Below are positions 1-8,221 of a DNA stretch of 54,763 nucleotides, one piece after another. A program made the position numbers and the translations under genes. Source of the DNA: Candidatus Omnitrophota bacterium (lineage in GTDB: Bacteria; Omnitrophota; Gorgyraeia; Duberdicusellales; Duberdicusellaceae); assembly GCA_021163425.1 (NCBI GenBank), contig JAGGWS010000057.1, forward strand, positions 1 to 54,763. The letters are read 5' to 3'. A model generated the notes under the pieces. The model did no database searches. It saw nothing but the letters and a program-made list of their open reading frames with translations, and was not told the DNA's origin. Each line of letters starts with the position of its first letter. Position 1 is the stretch's first letter.

Positions 1-147
1 AATTTTGAAGTTATCCCCAATATATTAGAAGCCTCTTTTTCTACTGATATGGGATGGGCTATCGTCAAATTTGAAGGAGAAGAAACTGAGCTTTCTCGCC
101 TTTTTACATACCTCCGTTCTCAAGGCGTAGAAATAAGTAATAGATAG
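1..147 (+). CDS. C-terminal fragment of a NIL-domain protein (5' truncated by window)
   Basis: Frame 1 reads NFEVIPNILEASFSTDMGWAIVKFEGEETELSRLFTYLRSQGVEISNR*, resembling the C-terminal NIL domain of ABC-transporter/ferredoxin-type proteins. Confidence 0.6.
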   Translation, partial: NFEVIPNILEASFSTDMGWAIVKFEGEETELSRLFTYLRSQGVEISNR

Positions 148-175
148 CTTTCTTTATGAATTTTCTTGAGAATAG

Positions 176-640
176 ATGAAATTTTGTCTTATTTGTAAAA
201 GGTTAATTCCTGAGGGTCAAGATTTTTGTCCTTTTTGTAGAGGAGATATAAGTTCTCAGAAAGATAAGAGGAGGGGGTTTGTTCGAATCCCTCTAAAGGA
301 AATAATAAGATTTCAGAGTTTCTCTTTAGACCCTCAAGGAGAAAACCTTTCCCTTAAAGGCGTTTCTCAGGACATAAGCCTTTCGGGAATTTACTTTGAA
401 ATAGCTTCCAGTTCAATTAGGAGCTTGCCTTACTTAAAAGTTAGTAATATAATCTGGATAGAATTTACTCTTCCCGGGTGTAAAAAATCCCTGAAGCTTC
501 AAGGAGAAATAAGAAGGGTTCACAGAAAAGGTTTAAAAAAAGTGGGTTTAGGGGTTATGTTTATAAATTTAGATAAAAAAAGTTATAAGATTTTAGATAG
601 TTTTATCTTAACTTATCTCAGAGATAAGGAAGAAATTTGA
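176..640 (+). CDS. PilZ-domain protein with N-terminal zinc ribbon
   Basis: CLICK..CPFC double CxxC motif at N-terminus; PilZ motifs RRGFVR (RxxxR) and DISLSG (DxSxxG). Confidence 0.8.
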   Translation: MKFCLICKRLIPEGQDFCPFCRGDISSQKDKRRGFVRIPLKEIIRFQSFSLDPQGENLSLKGVSQDISLSGIYFEIASSSIRSLPYLKVSNIIWIEFTLPGCKKSLKLQGEIRRVHRKGLKKVGLGVMFINLDKKSYKILDSFILTYLRDKEEI

Positions 641-646
641 TTCTTT

Positions 647-1009
647 ATGAGCGAGGAGATTATCCTGGTAGGAGATAAGGTTTTAATTGAGCCTGATTCT
701 GAAGAGGCCCAAACTGAAGCAGGATTATATCTTCCCCAGGGGCTTAAAGAAAAAGAGAAAGTCTGGTCAGGTAAAGTGGTTGAAGTAGGTCCGGGTTATC
801 CGGTTTTTGACCCTTCTTGTTTAGAAGAGGAAGCCTGGCTTAACCAGAAAGAGAAACCTAAGTATTTCCCCCTTCAGGCAAAACCTGAGGATAGGTGTAT
901 TTTTTTGAAAGAACAGGCTGTAGAGGTTAAAATTAAGAAGAAAAAATATTTGATAGTACCCCATTCAGCAATCCTTCTCCTGATAAGAGAGAGTTCCTTA
1001 GGGTTCTAA
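647..1009 (+). CDS. divergent GroES/Cpn10-like protein
   Basis: GDKVLIEP...AGLYLPQGLKEKEKVWSGKVVEVGPGYP...VEVKIKKKKYLIVPHSAILLLI matches the Cpn10 pattern with an internal insertion. Confidence 0.75.
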   Translation: MSEEIILVGDKVLIEPDSEEAQTEAGLYLPQGLKEKEKVWSGKVVEVGPGYPVFDPSCLEEEAWLNQKEKPKYFPLQAKPEDRCIFLKEQAVEVKIKKKKYLIVPHSAILLLIRESSLGF

Positions 1010-1010
1010 G

Positions 1011-2222
1011 ATGATAGACTCCTTAATATTTCTTTTTCTTATCGCTCTTTCCTTCTTCTTCTCTGGCTCAGAGACAGCTTTCTTCTCTTTAAATAAAGTA
1101 AAGTTAGAAAAATTCAAGAAGAGGAATAGGAAAGCTCTAAGAATAGAGAGTTTAAAGTCTGAGCCTGATTTTCTTTTGTCTACAATCCTAATGGGGAATA
1201 TGATAGTGAATATTGCCTTATCTTCTTTAATTGCTAAATTCTTCATAAAAATATCTCCTTCTTGGGGTGGAGTAATCTCTGTATTTTCTGCAGCAGTTGT
1301 TATTCTTATACTGGGAGAGATTCTTCCTAAGGGGATAGCTATTAATACCCCTGAGAAATTTTCTTTGACTGCCCTTTTCCCTTTGAAAATTTTCTATATT
1401 CTTTTTTGGCCATTTTGCTGGATTTTTATTTCTTTTTCTAAATTTTTCTTAAAGTGGATCCCTCAAGAAATAGAAAAAGCTCAGCTTTTAGATGAAGAAG
1501 AACTTAAAACTGCTTTAGAATTGGGTAGATTAGCCGGAATAATAGCTAAAGAAGAAAAAGATATGATTCATTTAGTATTAGAATTTGCTGAGAAGGAAGC
1601 CGGCCAAATTCTGACTCCTCGCCCAGAAGTTAAAGCTTTAGATATAGATACACCTCCAGAGAAGGTAAAGGATTTTCTTAAAGAAGTTAAACATTCTTAT
1701 CTGCCAGTTTATAAAGGAAGCATTGATAATATTGTGGGGGTATTGAGAACTAAAGATTATTTCTTGGAAAAAGGAAAGAATATCCATTCTTTGACGAGGG
1801 AGGCTTTCTTCGTTCCTGAGTCTAAAAAAATAGATGACCTCTTGAGAGAACTTATTAAACGGGAAGAAAAAATAGCTTTAGTGATTGATGAATACGGAGG
1901 GTTTTCGGGAATAGTTACTTTAGAAGATATTCAGGAGGAAATCTTTGGAGAAATTTACGATGAGTACGAAGTTCCTGAAAATAAGGTAGAGAAAATTAAA
2001 GATAAAGAATTTTTAGTCTCTCCCGACGTTTCTATAAGAGAACTCAATTATCAGTTAGGGTTAGATTTGCCAGAAGAAGAAGTAAATTTAGGCAGGTTTA
2101 TCTTAAGTTTGATTGAAAGGTTTCCTCAGGAAAAGGAGAAGATATTTTACAAGGATTTAGAGTTTATAGTAGAAAAAGCTACTAAAAAGAGGCTTATTGC
2201 CTTAAGAGTTATTAAAAAATGA
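1011..2222 (+). CDS. CNNM/CorC-type (hemolysin C family) membrane protein with CBS and transporter-associated domains
   Basis: DUF21 membrane region (FFFSGSETAFFSLNKVKLEKF), CBS pair, IALVIDEYGGFSGIVTLEDIQEEIFGEIYDEYE. Confidence 0.9.
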   Translation: MIDSLIFLFLIALSFFFSGSETAFFSLNKVKLEKFKKRNRKALRIESLKSEPDFLLSTILMGNMIVNIALSSLIAKFFIKISPSWGGVISVFSAAVVILILGEILPKGIAINTPEKFSLTALFPLKIFYILFWPFCWIFISFSKFFLKWIPQEIEKAQLLDEEELKTALELGRLAGIIAKEEKDMIHLVLEFAEKEAGQILTPRPEVKALDIDTPPEKVKDFLKEVKHSYLPVYKGSIDNIVGVLRTKDYFLEKGKNIHSLTREAFFVPESKKIDDLLRELIKREEKIALVIDEYGGFSGIVTLEDIQEEIFGEIYDEYEVPENKVEKIKDKEFLVSPDVSIRELNYQLGLDLPEEEVNLGRFILSLIERFPQEKEKIFYKDLEFIVEKATKKRLIALRVIKK

Positions 2223-3223
2223 ACCAGTTGTTTCTGTCATTAATTTATTTAGGAGGTGTCTTTCTCTTTATAGTTTTAGCTGGTTTATTTTCAGGGTTGG
2301 AGACTGCCTTTGTTTGCACAGATTATCTTAAGATAAAATCTCTTAAAAAAGGAAGATTAAAGTCTTATTCTAATTTGGAAAAATTTTATTTAAATCCTGA
2401 GTCTTTTTTATCTCTAACTCTTATCGGGACTAATTTTTGTATAGTGGTAATCTCTATCCTTTTTACTCTTATTCTGATAAGAGTAAAAGTAAATAATCCT
2501 TCTTTCTGGGCTACCTTAATTCTTAGCCCGGTCTTATTTTTATTTGGGGAATTAATTCCTAAGAGTATAGGAAGAATCTTTAAGGAAAGATTTTTACTTC
2601 ATTTTCTTAACCTTTTAGGATTTCTGGAAAGTATTTTTAGACCCTTTATAAAAGCAATAGAGTTTTTACCCCTGTTGGTTGTTAAACTTTTGTTTAAAAA
2701 AGGAAGAATTCCCCAGCCTTTAGAATCATTTTCTCCATCAAGGAGAGAAGTCTTAAGTAGAGATGATTTTAAGATAATGACCGAAACTTTACACAGTGAG
2801 GGAGAAATTGACCGGGTAGAGAAGGAGGCTATCGTAGATATTTTAGGTTTTTACCAGTCTAAAGTAAAAGACGTTTATATTGATTTAGATAAAGTAGTTT
2901 TTCTTAAAGAAAGAGATTCTCAGGAAGAAATTTTAAATACTGCTAAGAAATTTGGTTTTACCCGGTATCCGGTGTTCAAGGAGGGGAAAGTCTTGGGCTA
3001 TATCAACATCTTTGACTTATTTTATAAGTCTTACAAGGATTGGAGAGAATTGATTAGACCTATTCTTAAAGTAGGGATTAACCAGGATTTAAGTTATGTT
3101 TTTAAAATTCTCCGTTCGAAGAAAGAAAATATTGCTTTGGTATTTAAAGGAAGAAGACCTTATGGAATAATTACTCTTCAGGATATAATGAGAGAGATAA
3201 TTTTTTCTTTGACTCATTTCTAA
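2219..3223 (+). CDS. second CNNM-type DUF21/CBS membrane protein
   Basis: LFSGLETAFVCTDYLKIKSLKK, GELIPKSIGR, CBS-like C-terminus (IALVFKGRRPYGIITLQDIMREI). Confidence 0.85.
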   Translation: MNQLFLSLIYLGGVFLFIVLAGLFSGLETAFVCTDYLKIKSLKKGRLKSYSNLEKFYLNPESFLSLTLIGTNFCIVVISILFTLILIRVKVNNPSFWATLILSPVLFLFGELIPKSIGRIFKERFLLHFLNLLGFLESIFRPFIKAIEFLPLLVVKLLFKKGRIPQPLESFSPSRREVLSRDDFKIMTETLHSEGEIDRVEKEAIVDILGFYQSKVKDVYIDLDKVVFLKERDSQEEILNTAKKFGFTRYPVFKEGKVLGYINIFDLFYKSYKDWRELIRPILKVGINQDLSYVFKILRSKKENIALVFKGRRPYGIITLQDIMREIIFSLTHF

Positions 3224-3236
3224 GAAAGGTTTGCTC

Positions 3237-3809
3237 CTAACTGAATAAAAAGCTTCTTATTTCTTTTAAGTTTAGAGTTTCAATCCCCAATTTCTGGGCC
3301 CAGGTTATAAGTCCCTGGTCAGAAGAAAGGAGTGGAGACTTTAATTCTTTGGCTAAGATTAATAAGTCCACGTCTTGAACGCTGTCAATTATTCCTTCTC
3401 TTAAGGCTATTCGGAATTCTTCCCTTAAGGCTTTTATTAATTCTTGTTCTCCTTTCTTTTTAGATAGGCCATAACGAGTATATTTCTCAGTTATCCTTAA
3501 TCCTTTATTTATTCTTTTTCTCATTTCTTCCACCAGTTCATAGAGGAATAGAGAGGGTATAAATATTTCGTATTTTTTAGGAGGTTTTTTCCTTATATAG
3601 GAAAGAACCTTAGAAATTGCAGGAGTTTCTTTTAAGAATTTTGTTAATTCTTCAAAAGTAGAAGGGGGCATATACAGGAGAACTTTTTTGTTTTTTGCTT
3701 TTTCTATAAAGTTTTCCAACGCCTGTTCAGGCGCAGAGCCAAAAAATATTAAAGATTGAGGGTTTATAAAAATACTAGTATCTATTATGATCTTTTCAGG
3801 ATAATCCAT
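3237..3809 (-). CDS. PIN-domain protein, RNA ligase partner (MJ_0950/UPF0278-like)
   Basis: IIIDTSIFINPQSLIFFGSAPEQALENF...YMPPSTFEELTKFL...DSVQDVDLLILAKELKSPLLSSDQGLITWAQKLGIE; acidic PIN residues conserved. Confidence 0.75.
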   Translation of the reverse strand: MDYPEKIIIDTSIFINPQSLIFFGSAPEQALENFIEKAKNKKVLLYMPPSTFEELTKFLKETPAISKVLSYIRKKPPKKYEIFIPSLFLYELVEEMRKRINKGLRITEKYTRYGLSKKKGEQELIKALREEFRIALREGIIDSVQDVDLLILAKELKSPLLSSDQGLITWAQKLGIETLNLKEIRSFLFS

Positions 3810-3914
3810 AGAGAAATTCTATTACATTTTTTTTCTTTTTACAAGGATTGTTTTGGAATTTCTTTCTAAGTTTAAGAACCTTAGATTCAATATATAAAAA
3901 ATATAGAAAAAATA

Positions 3915-3943
3915 TTGACTTTTTTCTGAAAATATGCTAAAAA
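3915..3943 (+). promoter_or_regulatory. candidate sigma70-type promoter for rplM-rpsI
   Basis: TTGACT (3915-3920) - 17 bp - TAAAAA (3938-3943), about 8 nt before the ATG at 3952. Confidence 0.35.
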
Positions 3944-3951
3944 ACCTGCCT

Positions 3952-4389
3952 ATGGATAAAAGAAAAACTTTAGTTCCTAAGAAGGGCCAGATTAAGAGGG
4001 AATGGCTCTTAATAGATGCTAAGGAGAAAACCTTGGGAAGATTGGCTTCTCAGATTGCTAAGATTCTTCAGGGTAAACACAAACCTTATTATACTCCTTT
4101 TCTCTTAACCGGAGATTATGTAGTGGTGATAAATGCTAAGTATGTAAAGCTTACTGGCAAAAAGATGTTAGAAAAAGTTTATGATAAGTATTCAGGTTAT
4201 CCTGGAGGGAGGAAGGAGATTAGTTTGAGTGAACTTCTGAAAAAGAATCCTTCTAGGGTTTTATATTTGGCAGTAAAAGGTATGCTTCCCAAAAATAGAT
4301 TAGCAAAAAGGATGTTAGATTCTTTAAAGATATACCCTGAGGATAAATATCCTCATCAGGCTCAATCGCCTAAACTAGTAGAAGTATGA
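3952..4389 (+). CDS. rplM: 50S ribosomal protein L13 (ORF track start is 3934; 3952 ATG preferred)
   Basis: REWLLIDAKEKTLGRLASQIAKILQGKHKPYYTPFLLTGDYVVVINA...YSGYPGGRKE...VKGMLPKNRLAKRML. Confidence 0.95.
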   Translation: MDKRKTLVPKKGQIKREWLLIDAKEKTLGRLASQIAKILQGKHKPYYTPFLLTGDYVVVINAKYVKLTGKKMLEKVYDKYSGYPGGRKEISLSELLKKNPSRVLYLAVKGMLPKNRLAKRMLDSLKIYPEDKYPHQAQSPKLVEV

Positions 4390-4832
4390 AAGAAGAAAAT
4401 ACCAATCAAAATAGCAATCAGAAGAAAGAAGAGACCTTAAGCCCAGTTAAGATTTTGGCTTCAGGAAGGAGAAAGGAAGCAGTTGCTCGAGTTCAGTTAA
4501 TAGCTCCTGGTAAAGGAAAATTCCTGATTAATGGGAAGAAATGGGATGAGTATTTTACTACTCCTTTGCACAGACTTTTAGTTAAAGAGCCTCTAAATAA
4601 AGCTAATCTATCAATTTCCGTAGATGTTAAGGCTAAAACCGAAGGAGGAGGTATTACTGGACAGGCAGGAGCTATAAGATTAGGTTTGGCTAAAGCCTTA
4701 GTAGAATACAATCCTCAACTTAAGTCTCCCTTTAAAAAAGAAAAACTTCTTACTCGTGACCCCCGGGCTAAAGAGAGAAAGAAATACGGCCGGAGAGGAG
4801 CTCGCCGAAGATTTCAGTGGACTAAGCGTTAG
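4386..4832 (+). CDS. rpsI: 30S ribosomal protein S9
   Basis: ASGRRKEAVARVQL...GGGITGQAGAIRLGLAKAL...LLTRDPRAKERKKYGRRGARRRFQWTKR. Confidence 0.97.
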   Translation: MKEENTNQNSNQKKEETLSPVKILASGRRKEAVARVQLIAPGKGKFLINGKKWDEYFTTPLHRLLVKEPLNKANLSISVDVKAKTEGGGITGQAGAIRLGLAKALVEYNPQLKSPFKKEKLLTRDPRAKERKKYGRRGARRRFQWTKR

Positions 4833-4936
4833 CTTCCTGTATTAATTTCTAATTTTTCAAGACTTAATTTTACCAAGTTCACATATGTAAAATAACCAAT
4901 AACCAGAATACTTCTGCAACATTTTTGTTTGAAACT

Positions 4937-5016
4937 ACGTGAAAACGTGAAAACGTAGAAACGTGTGAACGTATAAACGTGTGAACGTGTGAACGTGGGA
5001 ACGTATAAACGTGTGA
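4937..5016. repeat. 8-bp tandem repeat, 10 units (ACGTGAAA/ACGTGTGA/ACGTATAA variants)
   Basis: Directly read: acgtgaaa acgtgaaa acgtagaa acgtgtga acgtataa acgtgtga acgtgtga acgtggga acgtataa acgtgtga. Confidence 0.95.
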
Positions 5017-5051
5017 ACTTGACAAAATACTTTGAAAGTAAAATGTCAAGT
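5017..5051. repeat. 35-bp near-palindrome abutting the octamer array
   Basis: acttgaca aaa tacttt g aaagta aaa tgtcaagt; arms acttgaca/tgtcaagt and tacttt/aaagta are perfectly complementary. Confidence 0.9.
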
Positions 5052-5061
5052 TAGGCTTTAA

Positions 5062-5100
5062 GCTGGTTTTGTTACGAAGCCGACAGACGATAAAACCAGC
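5062..5100. repeat. 9-bp inverted repeat (gctggtttt ... aaaaccagc), 21-nt loop
   Basis: Perfect complementary arms at 5062-5070 and 5092-5100. Confidence 0.85.
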
Positions 5101-5111
5101 CCATTTTTAAG

Positions 5112-5140
5112 TTGACGCTTATTTATTTTTGATTTAAGAT
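5112..5140 (+). promoter_or_regulatory. candidate sigma70-type promoter for argC operon
   Basis: TTGACG (5112-5117) - 17 bp - TAAGAT (5135-5140), upstream of argC ATG at 5204. Confidence 0.55.
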
Positions 5141-5203
5141 AATTTTGCTGTTTTTGATTGGCTTAAATTTTAAAAAAGTTAATCAGGAAAAAGGAGTTTT
5201 AAA

Positions 5204-6211
5204 ATGGTTAAAGTAGGAGTAATCGGAGCTACTGGTTTTACTGGAGAAGAATTAGTGAGATTATTAATTGCTCATCCCGGGGTGAAAATAACCTATCTTT
5301 CTGCCAAGCTGGATAAGGGATTACCGTTTTCAGAAATTTTCCCTAAATTTAAAGGTAAGTTAGAGCTAATCTGTGAAAGCTTGGATGTTAATTCTGCTCT
5401 TAATTCAGGAGATTTATTCTTTTTGGCTTTACCCCATAGAGTTTCTTTTCAGATAGCTCCTTTCTTTTTAGAGAAGAAAAAGCTGGTTATTGACTTATCC
5501 GCAGATTACCGGTTTAAAGATCCTATAGTTTATAAGAAGTTTTATAAAATAGCTCACCAGGATAAAAAGAATTTAAAGAAAGCTGTATATGGGTTGCCGG
5601 AGTTTTATAGAGAAAAAATAAAGAGGGCAAGATTAATAGCTAATCCTGGTTGTTATCCTACAGTCTCTATTTTGAGTATTGCTCCTCTTTTAAGAGAAGG
5701 GGTTTTAAAGAATATAGTTATAGATGCAAAATCAGGGGTTTCGGGAGCAGGAAGAAGAGCTTATTTGGATTTTCATTATGTTCATTTAAGCCAAAACCTG
5801 ACCTGCTATAAACCTTTTGGCCATCAACATCTTCCCGAGATATTAGAGGTTCTTTCAGCTATAACCGGAAAGAAATTTAATTTAAGATTTACCCCTCATC
5901 TTTTGCCTTTAGAAAGAGGGATTTTTATAACTGTTTATGCTCAGTTAGCTAAGAAACTAAGGAGAGTTCAAATTTATAAGATTTATAAGAGCTATTATGA
6001 GGAAGAGCCTTTTGTAAGGGTTTTTAAAGAAGGATTGCCTCAGTTAAAAGAGGTGATAGGAACTAATTTTTGTGATCTGGGATTTGAAGTTTCGGGAGAT
6101 AATATTTTAATAGTAGGGGTAATTGATAATTTAATAAAGGGAGCTTCGGGCCAGGCTATTCAGAATATGAATATACTTTTAGGTTTTAAAGAATCCGAAG
6201 GTTTAGAATGA
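5204..6211 (+). CDS. argC: N-acetyl-gamma-glutamyl-phosphate reductase
   Basis: GVIGATGFTGEELVRLL, LIANPGCYPTVSILSIAPL, KSGVSGAGRRA, PHLLPLERGI. Confidence 0.97.
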   Translation: MVKVGVIGATGFTGEELVRLLIAHPGVKITYLSAKLDKGLPFSEIFPKFKGKLELICESLDVNSALNSGDLFFLALPHRVSFQIAPFFLEKKKLVIDLSADYRFKDPIVYKKFYKIAHQDKKNLKKAVYGLPEFYREKIKRARLIANPGCYPTVSILSIAPLLREGVLKNIVIDAKSGVSGAGRRAYLDFHYVHLSQNLTCYKPFGHQHLPEILEVLSAITGKKFNLRFTPHLLPLERGIFITVYAQLAKKLRRVQIYKIYKSYYEEEPFVRVFKEGLPQLKEVIGTNFCDLGFEVSGDNILIVGVIDNLIKGASGQAIQNMNILLGFKESEGLE

Positions 6212-7329
6212 AAGCTCCTAAAGGATTTACTTTTTCCGGAATACATTCGGGGATAAAAAGAAAGAAATTGGATTTAGGCTTAGTAGTGAGTGAGGATTTT
6301 TCAGATTGCGTCTGTTTTTTTACTAACAATAAAGTAAAGGCTAGCCCAATAATCCTCAATCTTAATAATTTGAAGATTAGTAATTCTCAGGTAAAAGCAA
6401 TAATAGTAAATAGTGGGAATGCCAATTCTTTTACTGGGAAGCAGGGATTAAAAGATGCTCAGCTAATAAATAAAGAACTTTCTAAACTTCTTAATATTAG
6501 ACCTGAGTTTATTCTTTCTGCTTCTACTGGAATAATTGGAAAGAGGCTCCCTGTAGGCAAAATATTGAAAAATTTAAATAGGTTGGTAGCTGAATTGAGC
6601 CCAGATAATTTTGAAAAATTTTCTCAAGCTATCCTTACCACTGATACCCAGAGAAAACTTTTTTTTAAGGAGGCAAAAGTTTCTGGAGAGAAAGTAAGAA
6701 TTTTAGGAATAGCTAAAGGGGCGGGCATGATTTATCCTCAGCTTAATAAGGCTACAATGTTAGGATTTATCTTTACTGATGTGAATATTAAGAGAAGCCT
6801 TCTTATTCAGGCTTGTAAGGAAGGTGTAGATTTATCTTTTAATTCTATAAGTGTAGATGGGTGTAGAAGCACTAATGATTCAGTATTTGTGCTAACTTCT
6901 AAAAAGTCTTATTCTTATATAGAAAGAAAAGACAAGAATTTTAGGGAATTTTCTCTTCAGTTAAAAGAAGTTATGCTCAGTTTAGCTAAAAGTATTGTTA
7001 AAGATGCTGAAGGTGCTACTAAGTTTATAGAGATAGAAATAAATTCTGCAAGAACTAAAGAGGAGGCAAGAAGAGCAGGGTTAGCTATTACTAATTCTAA
7101 TCTTTTTAAGACTGCTATTTATGGAGAGAATCCTAATTGGGGGAGAATTATTTCAGCTCTGGGCCAAGCACAAATTCCTCTCAAAGATAATATCTCTATA
7201 AAATACACTTCTTTAAAAGCAAAAGAGATAAGGTTAAAAATTGACCTTAAGAGAGGAAAATATTCCTGGAGGGTTTATACTTCAGATTTAACCCCTGATT
7301 ATATTAAGATAAACTCTAGTTATAGTTAA
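6208..7329 (+). CDS. argJ: glutamate N-acetyltransferase / ArgJ family
   Basis: KGAGMIYPQLNKATMLGFIFTD self-cleavage motif, GENPNWGRIISALGQA. Confidence 0.96.
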   Translation: MKAPKGFTFSGIHSGIKRKKLDLGLVVSEDFSDCVCFFTNNKVKASPIILNLNNLKISNSQVKAIIVNSGNANSFTGKQGLKDAQLINKELSKLLNIRPEFILSASTGIIGKRLPVGKILKNLNRLVAELSPDNFEKFSQAILTTDTQRKLFFKEAKVSGEKVRILGIAKGAGMIYPQLNKATMLGFIFTDVNIKRSLLIQACKEGVDLSFNSISVDGCRSTNDSVFVLTSKKSYSYIERKDKNFREFSLQLKEVMLSLAKSIVKDAEGATKFIEIEINSARTKEEARRAGLAITNSNLFKTAIYGENPNWGRIISALGQAQIPLKDNISIKYTSLKAKEIRLKIDLKRGKYSWRVYTSDLTPDYIKINSSYS

Positions 7330-7330
7330 T

Positions 7331-8182
7331 ATGGAAGAAGCAATCAGAAAGGCAGATGTTTTAATTGAAGCTCTGTCTTACATAAGGAAGTTTAGGGGGA
7401 AAACTTTTGTTATTAAATATGGAGGTTCTATTCTTCTTGAAAAAAGCGTGAGGGAGAAGGTAATTCAGGATTTGGTTTTTTTATATTTTATGGGGATAAA
7501 TGTGATATTAGTTCATGGAGGTGGTCCCAATATTACTGAGGCTCTAAAAAAAATGAATTTGAAATCAGAGTTTTATAAAGGCATAAGAATTACTGATCCA
7601 GATACTTTTTTAGTAGTAGAATCAGAACTTATGGAATTAAACGCTCTTTTAGTTAAAGAATTAAAAGGATTGGGAGCAAAAGTAGGAGGAGTTAGTGGTA
7701 AGGAGGATTTAATCTTTGTAAGGAAGAAGGAAGAGGACATAGATTTAGGTTTAGTGGGAGAGGCTACGGATATTAATCTGCCTAAATTTAAAGAGTTATT
7801 AGATAAGGATCACCTGGTGGTTTTAGCTCCCTTAGGAAAAGATTCTCAGGGAAAAGTCTATAATATAAATGCTGATGAGGTAGCTTCTTTTCTTTCTTAT
7901 AAGATTTCTGCTGAGAAGTTGGTTTTTCTTACTAATGTTAAAGGCATATTGCGAGATTCTGCTGACGAAGATTCTTTTATTTCCAGTATTAAGGAAGAAG
8001 AGGCAGGAAAACTTATTGAAAAAAAAGTTATATCTGAAGGGATGATTCCTAAAGTAACTGCTGGCCTTTTTGCAGTAGATAGAGGCGTAAAAAAAGTCCA
8101 TATAATAGATGCTAAAATTCCCCATGCTCTACTTTTAGAAATTTTTACTGATAAAGGAATTGGCACAGAGATTACCAGATAA
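7331..8182 (+). CDS. argB: acetylglutamate kinase
   Basis: FVIKYGGSIL, VILVHGGGPNITEALKKM, LVFLTNVKGIL, GMIPKV. Confidence 0.96.
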   Translation: MEEAIRKADVLIEALSYIRKFRGKTFVIKYGGSILLEKSVREKVIQDLVFLYFMGINVILVHGGGPNITEALKKMNLKSEFYKGIRITDPDTFLVVESELMELNALLVKELKGLGAKVGGVSGKEDLIFVRKKEEDIDLGLVGEATDINLPKFKELLDKDHLVVLAPLGKDSQGKVYNINADEVASFLSYKISAEKLVFLTNVKGILRDSADEDSFISSIKEEEAGKLIEKKVISEGMIPKVTAGLFAVDRGVKKVHIIDAKIPHALLLEIFTDKGIGTEITR

Positions 8183-8221
8183 TTCTCAATTTCCAAATTC
8201 CTATTTCCCAACAAAGTCAAT

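Noticed and set aside
4937-5016. Octamer array as a CRISPR array
   Set aside because: 8-bp units with no spacers and no cas genes nearby; it is a simple tandem repeat.
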